NCBI GenBank assembly: GCA_036960175.1
Contig: JBALWH010000006.1
Location: forward strand, 85,719 to 149,718
DNA from: Motiliproteus sp036960175
GTDB lineage: Bacteria; Pseudomonadota; Gammaproteobacteria; Pseudomonadales; Balneatricaceae
Length of the DNA: 64,000 nucleotides
Direction of reading: 5' to 3'
Shown here piece after piece: positions 33,302 to 42,618 of this stretch. Position 1 is the stretch's first letter; every line of letters begins with the position of its first letter. The notes under the pieces were generated by a model. It had not been told where the DNA came from. It saw only the letters and a program-made list of their open reading frames with translations, and made no database searches. The position numbers and the translations under genes are program-made.

Positions 33302-35695
33302 ATGACCGACTTGCAGACCCTTGATGGTTTTGTGCTGACTCAGCACTACCGTCAGGGCGACAAGGGTGTCGATCTCAATTTCTGGATTCATAGTCCCCAA
33401 GGCCCAGCACTGTTTCGGCAGACGGGTCAGGAGTTGGTGTTTTTCGTTCGTCAGCAAGATATGCCGCAGGTGCAGTCGTTGTTGACGGGTTTCAAGACCT
33501 GGCGCGGCGTCGACCTAGCCCTTAAAGATTTTCACAGTGAAGCAGTATCAGCTCTCTATTTCAGGCAGATCAATGATTATCGTGAAGCGATAGCGCGCCT
33601 GGATGATGCCGCCATTGCAGTCTACGAGGGAGATGTTCGCCCCGGAGAGCGCTTCCTGATGGAGCGTTTTATCAAGGGTGGCATTCAGTTGCAGGGCTCT
33701 GTGACAGAGCATCGGGGTGTGCTTCAATTCGATCAGGCGCGCGCCCGTGCTATCGATTTTACGCCACGCTTGCGGGTACTCTCCTTTGACATAGAAACCA
33801 GCCTCAAAGGTGAAGAGCTTTATTCCATTGGCCTCAGCGGCGTGGATTACGGCAAGCAATCAAAGCCGGGCTATCAGCCTTTCGAATTGGTATTGATGAA
33901 AGGCGAGGGAGAAGACACTCCAACTCTGCGCTACTCTCTCGACGAACACCAGTTGCTGCGGGCCTTTATAGATCAGCTCAATGGCTTTGATCCAGATATG
34001 CTGGTGGGTTGGAATGTTATTAACTTTGACCTGAGGTTTTTGCAGCGCAAAGCCGAAACCCTGAGTATTCCCCTGAATATCGGTCGTCACAACGGCCGCC
34101 TGCAACTGCGAGAGAGTGGCAATTTCAGTTTTGCTACTCTGCCCGGCCGAGTGGTGGTCGATGGTATCGATTGCCTTAAGGGCGCCACCTTTCAGTTCGA
34201 AAGCTACGCCTTGGATAATGTTGCTCGGGAGTTGCTAGGCCGCGGCAAGAAAATAGACTCAGTGGATCACCGTGGTGAAGAGATAACACGGCTGTTCCGA
34301 ACCGACAAACCGGCACTGGCGGCTTACAATCTGGAAGACTGCCGATTGGTGCTGGAGATTTTTGCAAAGGCAGACCTGATCCATTATCTGATTGCCAGAT
34401 CGCATATGACCGGGTTGCCGCTGGATAAGGTGGGGGGCTCTTCTGCCGCCTTCGATAACCTCTACCTGCCTCAGCTCCACCGACAGGGTTATGTCGCGCC
34501 CGTCTATGCCTCTGGTCGCAGTGATCTGGCTAGTCCTGGTGGCTATGTGATGGATTCATTGCCGGGGCTTTATCAGCATGTGCTGGTGCTGGATTTCAAA
34601 AGCCTGTATCCCAGTATTATCCGGACCTTCAAGATCGATCCGATGGGATTGGTGGAAGGATTGGGCAGTAACGATACTGAGCAGCAAATTCCCGGTTTTA
34701 ATCAGGCGTGCTATCACCGTCATAAACATATATTGCCCGGCCTGTTGGAGTCGCTCTGGCAGCAGCGGGATTTGGCCAAAGCAGACGGTAATAAATCTTT
34801 ATCCCAAGCCATCAAGATCATTATGAATTCTTTCTATGGGGTGCTGGGATCACCGCAGTGCCGGTTCTTTGATCAACGTCTGTCCGGTTCAATTACGTTG
34901 CGCGGACATCAAATACTGACGGAAAGCCGGGATTACATCCAACAGCAGGGTTACCAGGTTATTTATGGTGATACAGATTCCATTTTTGTTTGGCTCAATT
35001 GTGATGGAATTAACGACGGTATTGATCAGCTTGGACAATCTTTGGCAGAAAGGCTTAATCAGTGGTGGCAGCAGCGTTTGCACGATGAGTTCGGTCTCGA
35101 AACCCATCTTGAAATTGAATATGAAACCCATTATCAGCGCTTTCTGATGCCGACAATTAGAGGCTCAGAAAAGGGCAGTAAAAAACGTTATGCCGGTTTG
35201 ATCTCTAATTCTTCAGGTGAAAAGCGGGTTGTTTTTAAGGGATTGGAATCGGTTCGCAGTGATTGGACGCCCTTGGCTCGCCAGTTTCAACAGGAACTCT
35301 ACCGCCGTGTGTTCAATGATGAACCCTACGCTGAGTATGTGAAGGCGACCGTTGCCGCCCTGTTAAATGGTGAAATGGATGAGCAATTGGTCTATCACAA
35401 ACGTCTGCGGCAACCTCTGGATGCCTACGTTAAATCGCAGCCGCCTCATGTCAGAGCCGCCCGGTTACAGGAGCGGTATCGTCATGAACAAGGCCTGCCA
35501 GCACTTTATAAGCAGGGCGGAAGGGTAGCCTATATAATGACCGTCAATGGTCCTGAACCCCTAGGGTATCTCAAATCGACAATTGACTATGGCCATTATC
35601 TGGATAAGCAGTTGGAGCCGGTGGCCGATGGGGTTTTGCCATTTCTGAATGATTCTTTCGCTGAACTCACGGGTCGACAGATTCAGCTGTTTTGA
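33302..35695 (+). CDS. polB: DNA polymerase II
   Basis: A 797-residue family B DNA polymerase of the E. coli Pol II type. The proofreading exonuclease has D163 and E165 in SFDIETS, then VGWNVINFDLRFLQ; the polymerase core has DFKSLYPSIIRTF, KIIMNSFYGVLG and YGDTDSIFVWL. Both activities should be intact. Pol II acts in translesion and replication restart, usually under SOS control in E. coli; no LexA box is evident in the 18 bases between it and the mevalonate genes, so it may be transcribed with them or from a promoter within mvaD. Confidence 0.95.
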   Translation: MTDLQTLDGFVLTQHYRQGDKGVDLNFWIHSPQGPALFRQTGQELVFFVRQQDMPQVQSLLTGFKTWRGVDLALKDFHSEAVSALYFRQINDYREAIARLDDAAIAVYEGDVRPGERFLMERFIKGGIQLQGSVTEHRGVLQFDQARARAIDFTPRLRVLSFDIETSLKGEELYSIGLSGVDYGKQSKPGYQPFELVLMKGEGEDTPTLRYSLDEHQLLRAFIDQLNGFDPDMLVGWNVINFDLRFLQRKAETLSIPLNIGRHNGRLQLRESGNFSFATLPGRVVVDGIDCLKGATFQFESYALDNVARELLGRGKKIDSVDHRGEEITRLFRTDKPALAAYNLEDCRLVLEIFAKADLIHYLIARSHMTGLPLDKVGGSSAAFDNLYLPQLHRQGYVAPVYASGRSDLASPGGYVMDSLPGLYQHVLVLDFKSLYPSIIRTFKIDPMGLVEGLGSNDTEQQIPGFNQACYHRHKHILPGLLESLWQQRDLAKADGNKSLSQAIKIIMNSFYGVLGSPQCRFFDQRLSGSITLRGHQILTESRDYIQQQGYQVIYGDTDSIFVWLNCDGINDGIDQLGQSLAERLNQWWQQRLHDEFGLETHLEIEYETHYQRFLMPTIRGSEKGSKKRYAGLISNSSGEKRVVFKGLESVRSDWTPLARQFQQELYRRVFNDEPYAEYVKATVAALLNGEMDEQLVYHKRLRQPLDAYVKSQPPHVRAARLQERYRHEQGLPALYKQGGRVAYIMTVNGPEPLGYLKSTIDYGHYLDKQLEPVADGVLPFLNDSFAELTGRQIQLF

Positions 35696-35697
35696 AT

Positions 35698-35723
35698 CGG
35701 CGCTAATGCAGAGAGTAGCGCCG
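35698..35723. terminator. Hairpin between convergent polB and GGDEF-EAL genes
   Basis: The perfect arms CGGCGCTA and TAGCGCCG with a ten-base loop start two bases after the polB stop codon. The T run is poor, so it is a likely but not certain bidirectional terminator. Confidence 0.5.
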
Positions 35724-35766
35724 CTGTTAATGATCTAAGCAGTCATTGATGCTAAATGAGCCGGGA

Positions 35767-38274
35767 TTATCCCGAGTGAGGGGCCCAGTATTGAGAGCTG
35801 GGTTGATTAGCCGGTTTGTTGTTACGCAGCATTTCCTCCAGCTCCGAGGCCGGTACTGGCCGGCTATAGTAATAGCCCTGTAACAAATCACAATTTTTCA
35901 TGCGCATAAAGTCGATCTGTGAGGCTTCCTCGACGCCTTCGGCCACGACTTTCAGATCCAGTGCGTGGGCCATAGTGATGATGGCGGAAAGAATTGGCGC
36001 ACTATGCTGCTGGTGAATCTCACTGATAAAGCTGCGGTCGATCTTGAGAATATCAATGGGAAGCTGGCGCAGATAGCTAAGGGATGAGTAGCCAGTACCG
36101 AAATCATCCAGAGCAATAGAGATGCCTTGGGACCTCAGCGTATTCAATACTTTGAAGGCCAATTCTCTGCCATTTAAAATGGCGCTTTCAGTGAGTTCTA
36201 TATGCAGGTATTTAGGATTTAGCTGGCTGCTGCGCAGGGCTTTGTCGACCTGAGCCAAGAGGTCGACCTTGTTCAGCTGAACGCCCGATACATTGACCGC
36301 AGTACTGATTAACGGCAGTCCTTGATCATGCCAGTCTTTTAGCTGTTTGCAGGCGGTTTCCAGTACCCATTCACCAATCGGAATAATCAGCCCTGTTGTT
36401 TCGGCCAAGGGAATAAATTCATCTGGAGTAATCAGTCCTCGTTCTTCATCTGGCCAGCGGATCAGGGCTTCGACGGAAACGATCTGCTGGGTTTGACTGT
36501 GAATCTGGGGCTGGTAATAAAGCTCAAAGGCTTGCGTCTCGATCGCCTTGTGCAGTTTCTGCTCCAATTTTACCCGTGCCAGTTGCTCGGCGCCGATGGA
36601 TTCGGAGAAATAGTGGTAGCGATGTTTACCTAGTTTTTTAGCTTCATACATCGCCATGTCAGCATTCTTGATGAGGTCCTCGGCGGTATGGCCGTCCTCC
36701 GGATAGAGGGTGATACCGATACTGACACCGATGTGGAATTCCTGGTTGTTGAGTTGGATCGGACTGTCCATGGCAGTAATTATGCGTGAGGCCACCAGAT
36801 CAACTTCTTCCCGGCCGCGGATATTGGGCAGCAAAATAATAAATTCATCCCCCCCTAGGCGAGCGATGCTGTTGTAGACCACGGGATTGGCGAGACCGAC
36901 GTAATCATCATTTCGCAGGTTCTGCTCCAATAGTAATGCGGTGCTTTTTAGCAGCTTGTCTCCCGCCAGATGGCCGAGGGTATCATTGATATTCTTAAAA
37001 TCGTCGAGGTCCAGGAATAGCAAAGCCAGGTTGCTGTTGTTCTCCTTACACTCTTCCATGATCCGATCCAAAGTCAGGCCGAACATATGGCGATTGGATA
37101 GACCGGTGAGGGTGTCTTTGTAGGCTAACGCTCGGATTTTCGCATTGGATTGGCTCAGGTCCCGACTCATGATGTTAAATGACTGGGCCAGCTCACCGAG
37201 TTCATCATCGTTGCTTGCTTCGATTTCGATATTATCTTTGCCGCGCCCGAGCTGATGTAAGGCATGGTTAAGGCGTTTTACCGGGGTTAGGATTTGTGTT
37301 CGTAACATAAACAGCAGTAACGGAACTGCCAGAAGAATGGCCGTTGTGGTCACAATTCCCACCAGCAGGCTGATATCGCTACTCAGTAATAGCAGTTCGT
37401 GCTCTGGGACCAGCACGTGGGCTATCAGGTTTCTATTTAGGGGTTTACTACCTACATAGAAGTTCTCTTCCTTAAGGTTTAGAAGCTGTGGAATGTGGGC
37501 GGCAGGATTGTGCTGCCGGGTAGTGATCGCATCAGGAAGCTGATAGGCGTTTCGAATACTATTGAAGCCCATCTTCCCTAGATCCAGGCTGTCCGGTGCT
37601 GCCAGAATTCGCCCTTGGGCATCACTCAGCAATAACCCCCCTTTGTTACCGATGGGCATTTCCCGGATTAGTTGGGTGATAAAATCGGTATCGATAGTGA
37701 TTGCGAGATGCCCGAGTACTTCCGCAGTATTAAGGTCTGAGCTAAAGGTACCGCTGGCGCCGAACAGCGGAGCCGTAGCGTATAAGGACAGCTCGCCAGT
37801 GTTTTTGTTGTAGTGGTAGGTCGCTTGTGCGCTACTGCTGTCTTGCACTGACAAAATCTCTCGGACGGCTCCGCGGTTTTCTATAATTTCTTGCTTGCGG
37901 TTGTTGAGGTAGAGGTCAACTTTGCCGTCCGGCAACATCACCCGAATTTCATGATAGTCGGTGTATGCCTTCTGGATTCCCATAAGCTTTTTCATCGTTG
38001 GGCGTTGGATCAGACCATAGCGTTCTTCTGCATCCTGGGCCTGCATGTAGTATCTCAGTAATGGATAGTTGGCAAAAAGATTGATGTTGGCGGTAGCGAC
38101 GGCAATCTTGTTGTCGCTTTTATCTGCGATTTGGTCGAGAAAACTGCTAACGGAGAAAAAGGCTTCCTTGGTGGCGCTTTTTTTAAGGTGGTCGTAGGCC
38201 AGAAAATTTACGATGATCAGCGGAATGATAATCAAAGGGATAAGCAGTAGAGGCAGCTTGGTATGCAGTTTCAC
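35767..38274 (-). CDS. MbaA-like membrane diguanylate cyclase/phosphodiesterase
   Basis: An 835-residue membrane protein. Transmembrane helices at about 7-27 and 301-324 border a large periplasmic sensor domain (28-300); HAMP follows (325-377), then a GGDEF domain with LGGDEF at 473-478 and an EAL domain beginning with VEALIRWPDE at 601. EAL catalytic motifs look complete (ELTESAIL, DDFGTGYSSL, KIDRSF), so it could both make and break cyclic di-GMP. A PotD-like periplasmic binding protein gene ends 16 bases upstream, the arrangement of NspS/MbaA in Vibrio cholerae, where the polyamine-loaded binding protein tunes the enzyme. Polyamine sensing is therefore inferred. Confidence 0.9.
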   Translation of the reverse strand: MKLHTKLPLLLIPLIIIPLIIVNFLAYDHLKKSATKEAFFSVSSFLDQIADKSDNKIAVATANINLFANYPLLRYYMQAQDAEERYGLIQRPTMKKLMGIQKAYTDYHEIRVMLPDGKVDLYLNNRKQEIIENRGAVREILSVQDSSSAQATYHYNKNTGELSLYATAPLFGASGTFSSDLNTAEVLGHLAITIDTDFITQLIREMPIGNKGGLLLSDAQGRILAAPDSLDLGKMGFNSIRNAYQLPDAITTRQHNPAAHIPQLLNLKEENFYVGSKPLNRNLIAHVLVPEHELLLLSSDISLLVGIVTTTAILLAVPLLLFMLRTQILTPVKRLNHALHQLGRGKDNIEIEASNDDELGELAQSFNIMSRDLSQSNAKIRALAYKDTLTGLSNRHMFGLTLDRIMEECKENNSNLALLFLDLDDFKNINDTLGHLAGDKLLKSTALLLEQNLRNDDYVGLANPVVYNSIARLGGDEFIILLPNIRGREEVDLVASRIITAMDSPIQLNNQEFHIGVSIGITLYPEDGHTAEDLIKNADMAMYEAKKLGKHRYHYFSESIGAEQLARVKLEQKLHKAIETQAFELYYQPQIHSQTQQIVSVEALIRWPDEERGLITPDEFIPLAETTGLIIPIGEWVLETACKQLKDWHDQGLPLISTAVNVSGVQLNKVDLLAQVDKALRSSQLNPKYLHIELTESAILNGRELAFKVLNTLRSQGISIALDDFGTGYSSLSYLRQLPIDILKIDRSFISEIHQQHSAPILSAIITMAHALDLKVVAEGVEEASQIDFMRMKNCDLLQGYYYSRPVPASELEEMLRNNKPANQPSSQYWAPHSG

Positions 38275-38290
38275 TCGAGTTGCCTCCTGT

Positions 38291-39367
38291 TTAATGCCGG
38301 ATCTGGGCTACGGTTTCGTTGCGATGTTTCAAGGTTTCTGGCGACATGTGCTGGTAAATTTCGGAGTTGGAAAAGTTAGAGCTATGGGGGAATATTCGTT
38401 CATCCTCTAGAAAACCTTCGGATAAAAGTGCTATAGCTGCTCGATGTGGCGGTGCAAAGTGGCTATAGCTGGCTTGCTGGGAGGCGTGCTCTGGTCGGTT
38501 TATAAAATCGATAAATTTCGTTGCCAAAGTAGGCTCCTTAGCATGGACCGGTATGGCCAGGTAATCGACCCAGAGGTTGCCACCTTCCACCGGCAGCACA
38601 AACTGCAAATTGCTATCGAATTGCTGTAGTTTCAGCGCATCACCGTTGAACATCATGGCCGCGTAGACGTTGCCGCCGAGGATCTCCGAATTCTCTTTTA
38701 TTGATAAGTAGTTATAGGTTTTTACATGTGGGGCTTGCTGCTTGATCAGGGAACGTGCCTCTTCCAGCTGAAGAGGGTTTTCGGTGTTGGCGGAATATCC
38801 CAGGGATTTTAATCCCATCCCTACCAGATCCCGCGGGGTTGAGATCATGCCGATATGGCCGGAAAGTTGTTCATTGGGTTGGAATAATTGCTGCCAGCTA
38901 ATGATCGGTTCTGACAACAGGTCTGTGCGATAGATAATGCCCAGCGTTCCCCAGGAAAAGGGAACCGCATAGCCTTTGGCGCTAGGAAACCGGTTATGCC
39001 AGTATGGGTCTATGTGATGGCCGTTTTTAAGCGCGTTGAGGGGCAATCGACGCAGCCAGCCGTGTTTGATATAGGCTTTCAGATCAATACCTGCCACCAA
39101 CATCAGGTCATAACCGCGACCTTCAGTTTCTAACAGCCGCTCGGTGCGTTCCTCATCGGAATTATAGAAGATCTGCCGAATCTGTATGTGGTTTTCGGAT
39201 TCAAATTGGGACACCAGAGCAGGGTCGAGATAGTCGGGCCAATTAAGTATTACCAGGCTTTTCCCGGACCAGCATATACCCGCTGTAAGCGAGCAGATGA
39301 GCGCAAGCAACAAGGTTGACCCCAATTTATACAGACTAGTTTGCCGATCTCTGGCAATAGTGATCAT
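38291..39367 (-). CDS. PotD-like periplasmic polyamine-binding protein (NspS-like)
   Basis: A 358-residue secreted solute-binding protein with a signal peptide (about 1-34) and no lipobox. The fold is that of PotD/PotF: SLVILNWPDYLDPALVSQFE, YNSDEERTERLL, DLMLVAG, FSWGTLGIIYRTDLL and YAAMMFNGDAL. No ABC permease or ATPase gene is near; instead the next gene encodes a GGDEF-EAL membrane protein, so this protein more likely acts as the sensor part of a signalling pair. Which ligand it binds (spermidine, norspermidine, other) cannot be read directly. Confidence 0.87.
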   Translation of the reverse strand: MITIARDRQTSLYKLGSTLLLALICSLTAGICWSGKSLVILNWPDYLDPALVSQFESENHIQIRQIFYNSDEERTERLLETEGRGYDLMLVAGIDLKAYIKHGWLRRLPLNALKNGHHIDPYWHNRFPSAKGYAVPFSWGTLGIIYRTDLLSEPIISWQQLFQPNEQLSGHIGMISTPRDLVGMGLKSLGYSANTENPLQLEEARSLIKQQAPHVKTYNYLSIKENSEILGGNVYAAMMFNGDALKLQQFDSNLQFVLPVEGGNLWVDYLAIPVHAKEPTLATKFIDFINRPEHASQQASYSHFAPPHRAAIALLSEGFLEDERIFPHSSNFSNSEIYQHMSPETLKHRNETVAQIRH

Positions 39368-39544
39368 CCGTGAACTCCTGCTGGAACTGATTAGAGCCTT
39401 GGCGTGAATATATATGCGAATATTATGTTTTACTAAAGGAAAGGTAGCTCATTGGTCGCCACCAGGCCAGTACCCTTTTAATCGTAGGGTTCTCGAAAGG
39501 TTTCTGTTTTTGCAGCACTGACCCAGGCCTGCATAGGATCTGCC

Positions 39545-41032
39545 TTATCGAGGCTGTAGCCATTTAGGCAATAGCTCATAAGCGTTTAAATTGACGTCGG
39601 GGTTGTAGGGCTCATTATTTTCTTGCAGTGTTTTCTGCAGCTTCCCGCTGTTAAAAGCATCGAAGGTTTCACTGCAGCCACCGATAAATTCTCCGCCAAT
39701 AAACAATTGTGGGATAGTATTGATCCCTGTTTTCTCATTCAATGCGGCTCTTATTTTCAACCCCCAGTCCTGTTGTTGATACTCGGCAGAATCTAGGTCG
39801 ATGGAACGGTAATTGATTCCACACTTGGCAAACAGTTTCCTCAGTGACCAGCAGAACTCACACCATTCCAAGGCAAATAGCACTACCTTGTGCTGGCTGT
39901 CCGACATAGCGAGATCCAGGAACTCTATCGCTTCAGGGGTTGCCGCCAACGTCGGGGCGGTCGCTGCGGGTTGAGGCGCAGAGGGTTTGTCGAAGCGATA
40001 TCCTGGGGTTGACTTGGATATTTCCAATTCTGCATCTGTCATTTCCTCGGAGACTTCTTCAAACAGAACTGTGCTGAGATAGCGTTCGCCGGTATCCGGT
40101 AGCATGCAGACGATATTGGCTCCACCCGGAGCCCGTTTACTAATATTGATGGCACCCGCAAAAGTGGCGCCGCCTGAGATACCGGTAAATATACCTTCCT
40201 GTAATGCCAGTTGCTTCGACCAATAGAGGGCGTCGTTGCCGTCAATGGCAACTAGTTCGTCAATATTGCTGGCGCTTTGGGTATCGGCGGTGAGTTTGGA
40301 AATGAAATCTGGAGTCCAGCCTTGCATCAGATGGGGACGGAAGTTGGGGTGGCTCTGAGAGGGGCTGCCATTGTCCAGGCGAGACTGTTCAATTCCACTG
40401 CCGAGTAGCGGCGAATTATCCGGCTCACAGACGATTATCCGAGTGCCTGGCGACTGCTGCTTTAGCACTCGGGCCACGCCTTTGAGAGTGCCTCCGGTCC
40501 CGTAACCGGTAACCCAATAATCAAGTTGTTGCTTGTTGAACGCAGAGAGAATTTCCGGGGCGGTGGTTTTAGAGTGCATATCGGCATTGGCTTCGTTTTC
40601 GAACTGGCGGCATAGGAACCAGCCATGCTGTCGTGCTAGCTCGATGGCTTTGTTGAGCATGCCGCTACCTTTTTCGTGGGCCGGGGTTAGCACCACCTTG
40701 GCACCCAGGAAGCGCATCATTTTACGCCGTTCAACGCTGAAGTTCTCCGCCATGGTTACCACCAGAGGGTAGCCCTTGCAGGCGCACACCATGGCTAGGC
40801 CTATCCCCGTATTACCGCTGGTAGCTTCGATGACGGTTTGACCCGGAAGCAGGGTGCCGTCTCGCTCTGCCGCCTCAATGACACCCAGTGCCAGGCGGTC
40901 TTTAACAGACCCCATGGGATTAAAAGCCTCTAACTTGACGTAAAGATTCACCTCAGCAGGGGCGAGCTTATTGATTCTTACCAGGGGGGTGTTGCCGATG
41001 GTATCAAGAATGGAGTGATAGAGCTGAGTCAT
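39545..41032 (-). CDS. Cysteine synthase fused to glutaredoxin
   Basis: A 495-residue fusion. Residues 1-330 are a fold-type II PLP enzyme of the cysteine synthase/cystathionine beta-synthase group: GNTPLVRINKL, PLP lysine K44 in GSVKDRLAL, TSGNTGIGLAM, GTGGTLKG, SGGATFAG. After a Pro/Ala-rich linker (about 345-365), residues 366-475 form a glutaredoxin with dithiol site C391-EF-C394, cis-proline P441 in NTIPQLFIGG, and GGCSE. Start at ATG 41032 with AGAGG five bases upstream. The fusion suggests that cysteine (or a related thiol) production is linked to disulfide reduction on the same protein. Confidence 0.9.
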   Translation of the reverse strand: MTQLYHSILDTIGNTPLVRINKLAPAEVNLYVKLEAFNPMGSVKDRLALGVIEAAERDGTLLPGQTVIEATSGNTGIGLAMVCACKGYPLVVTMAENFSVERRKMMRFLGAKVVLTPAHEKGSGMLNKAIELARQHGWFLCRQFENEANADMHSKTTAPEILSAFNKQQLDYWVTGYGTGGTLKGVARVLKQQSPGTRIIVCEPDNSPLLGSGIEQSRLDNGSPSQSHPNFRPHLMQGWTPDFISKLTADTQSASNIDELVAIDGNDALYWSKQLALQEGIFTGISGGATFAGAINISKRAPGGANIVCMLPDTGERYLSTVLFEEVSEEMTDAELEISKSTPGYRFDKPSAPQPAATAPTLAATPEAIEFLDLAMSDSQHKVVLFALEWCEFCWSLRKLFAKCGINYRSIDLDSAEYQQQDWGLKIRAALNEKTGINTIPQLFIGGEFIGGCSETFDAFNSGKLQKTLQENNEPYNPDVNLNAYELLPKWLQPR

Positions 41033-41202
41033 GCTGACCTCTGAATTATCCAGGAAAAAAAGGGAGATGCGTATAAGTGTAGTTGTGATTGGTAGGGCCG
41101 ATTGTTTTTCTGATTCTCTGTTAGGCTTAGATAGCAACGGCAAGAGTGTTCAAGTTAGCGGTATTAACCCAATTCAGTCTCAGTTCCAAGCAAGGGGCAA
41201 GC

Positions 41203-42489
41203 ATGACTACCGAAGTGTCTATCATGAACAAACACGCGGTGGCTCTGGCCGCAGATAGTGCCGTCACTATCAGTGTCTCATCTGATGTCGCACCAAAAAT
41301 ATTTCATTCGGTGGATAAGCTTTTTATGCTATCTCAGTCCCGTCCCGTGGGTATTATGATCTATGGTTCCGCCAGCTTTATGAGAATGCCCTGGGAAACA
41401 TTGATCAAAGAGTACCGAAAAAAGCTGGGTGATCGGGATGAGGCCTGTTTGGAAGACTATGCCATCGGTTTTATCGATTACCTGCGTGGCCATAATAAAC
41501 GTAGCGGCAGTGAGCTGAATTTCGTCGAACAATGGCACATCATCAGATTCCTTAATTGGTTTAAAGCACGTTTTCAACAGCAAGTCGAAGAGGCGCTTAA
41601 GCAAGCAGGATCGGCCTCTGAGAGTGATAAGCAGCGTGCCAAGTTGCTGCGCGGTCGGTTAGCTGCTTGTCTTGCTGACATAAGCAAGTTTTTGCAAAGC
41701 CTGGATCAGCTGGAGTATGTGTCGGGGCATAAGGCTGAAGAGTTACTGGCTACTAATAAGGACTGGCTGGAGGGCGTCTGGTCTGAAATTTTCGATGACA
41801 CCGCGTTTACCTCTGTGCAAAAAAAGAAATTATTGGGATTGATGGGTGATGCGGTTAGCCGAGATTATTTTTTCTCCGAAAATGACTCCGGTATTGTCAT
41901 TGCCGGATTTGGAGAAACAGAGCTTTATCCGGTGATGGTACGCTGTAATTTTGAAGGTTTTTTGTTCGATCGCTTAAAGTACAGTCGTTATCAGGTCGTT
42001 CGAATTGATGATAAGCGCCGCTCCTTTATTACCCCTTTCGCCCAAAGTGATGCTATTTATACGTTTATTCAGGGTATCGATCCCGGCTTAATGAGGCGTA
42101 TTGAGCAGTCGCTAAAACACTATGGCGACAGCTTTCAGCAGCAATTACGCAGCACTCTTGAGCAACAAAATATACCTATTGAACAGACAGAACATATAGT
42201 TGCTGCTATGGACCAGTTTGCGGCCGGACAGGGTGAAAGTCTGAGCACGAATCTTGGTCATTATGCTCAGAAAACCTATATCGATCCGGTGGTGGAGGCG
42301 GTGGCCTTCCTGCCTAAACATGAGCTGTCTCACCTGGCCGAGTCGCTGATAACGCTGGCATCATTGCGCAAGAAAATGTCGACGGAATCGGAGACCGTTG
42401 GTGGTCCTGTGGATGTGGCGGTGATTTCTAAAGGTGATGGTTTTGTGTGGATAAAGCGCAAACAGTACTTTGATCGGAGCAGTAACTGA
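41203..42489 (+). CDS. Proteasome-like Ntn hydrolase family protein, unassigned
   Basis: A 428-residue protein from ATG 41203, with AAGGGG five bases upstream; after Met removal it would begin TTEVSIMNKHAVALAADSAV. Numbered from that Thr, it has T1, D17 and a Lys in VDKLF (K38) that fit the Thr1/Asp17/Lys33 triad of proteasome beta subunits and HslV, with a five-residue shift. GIMIYGSASFM fits the following strand. A helical insertion (about 70-215) is followed by SGIVIAGFGETELYPVM and the conserved-looking end GGPVDVAVISKGDGFVWIKR. It is much longer than HslV, Anbu or BPH. No ATPase partner gene adjoins; alanine dehydrogenase follows. Autoprocessing and peptidase activity are inferred. Confidence 0.6.
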   Translation: MTTEVSIMNKHAVALAADSAVTISVSSDVAPKIFHSVDKLFMLSQSRPVGIMIYGSASFMRMPWETLIKEYRKKLGDRDEACLEDYAIGFIDYLRGHNKRSGSELNFVEQWHIIRFLNWFKARFQQQVEEALKQAGSASESDKQRAKLLRGRLAACLADISKFLQSLDQLEYVSGHKAEELLATNKDWLEGVWSEIFDDTAFTSVQKKKLLGLMGDAVSRDYFFSENDSGIVIAGFGETELYPVMVRCNFEGFLFDRLKYSRYQVVRIDDKRRSFITPFAQSDAIYTFIQGIDPGLMRRIEQSLKHYGDSFQQQLRSTLEQQNIPIEQTEHIVAAMDQFAAGQGESLSTNLGHYAQKTYIDPVVEAVAFLPKHELSHLAESLITLASLRKKMSTESETVGGPVDVAVISKGDGFVWIKRKQYFDRSSN

Positions 42490-42618
42490 GAGTCTTGAGG
42501 CTGGCCAATATCTGCACCGTGAACAGCCAGTTAATTTTTTAAATTCATGCAATTAGCTGGCAAGCATGGGCTGGTTTTCTACACTAACAGTAATAGCGGT
42601 GGAAAAAGAGATGTCCTT

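Noticed and set aside
38291..39367. PotD-like gene as part of a polyamine ABC transporter
   Set aside because: No permease or ATPase gene is nearby, and the neighbour is a GGDEF-EAL protein.
39478..39579. 33-codon frame overlapping the 3' end of the cysteine synthase-glutaredoxin gene
   Set aside because: It has plausible protein-like composition (ends AKTETFREPYD) but no good ribosome site for its first ATG; too short to support.
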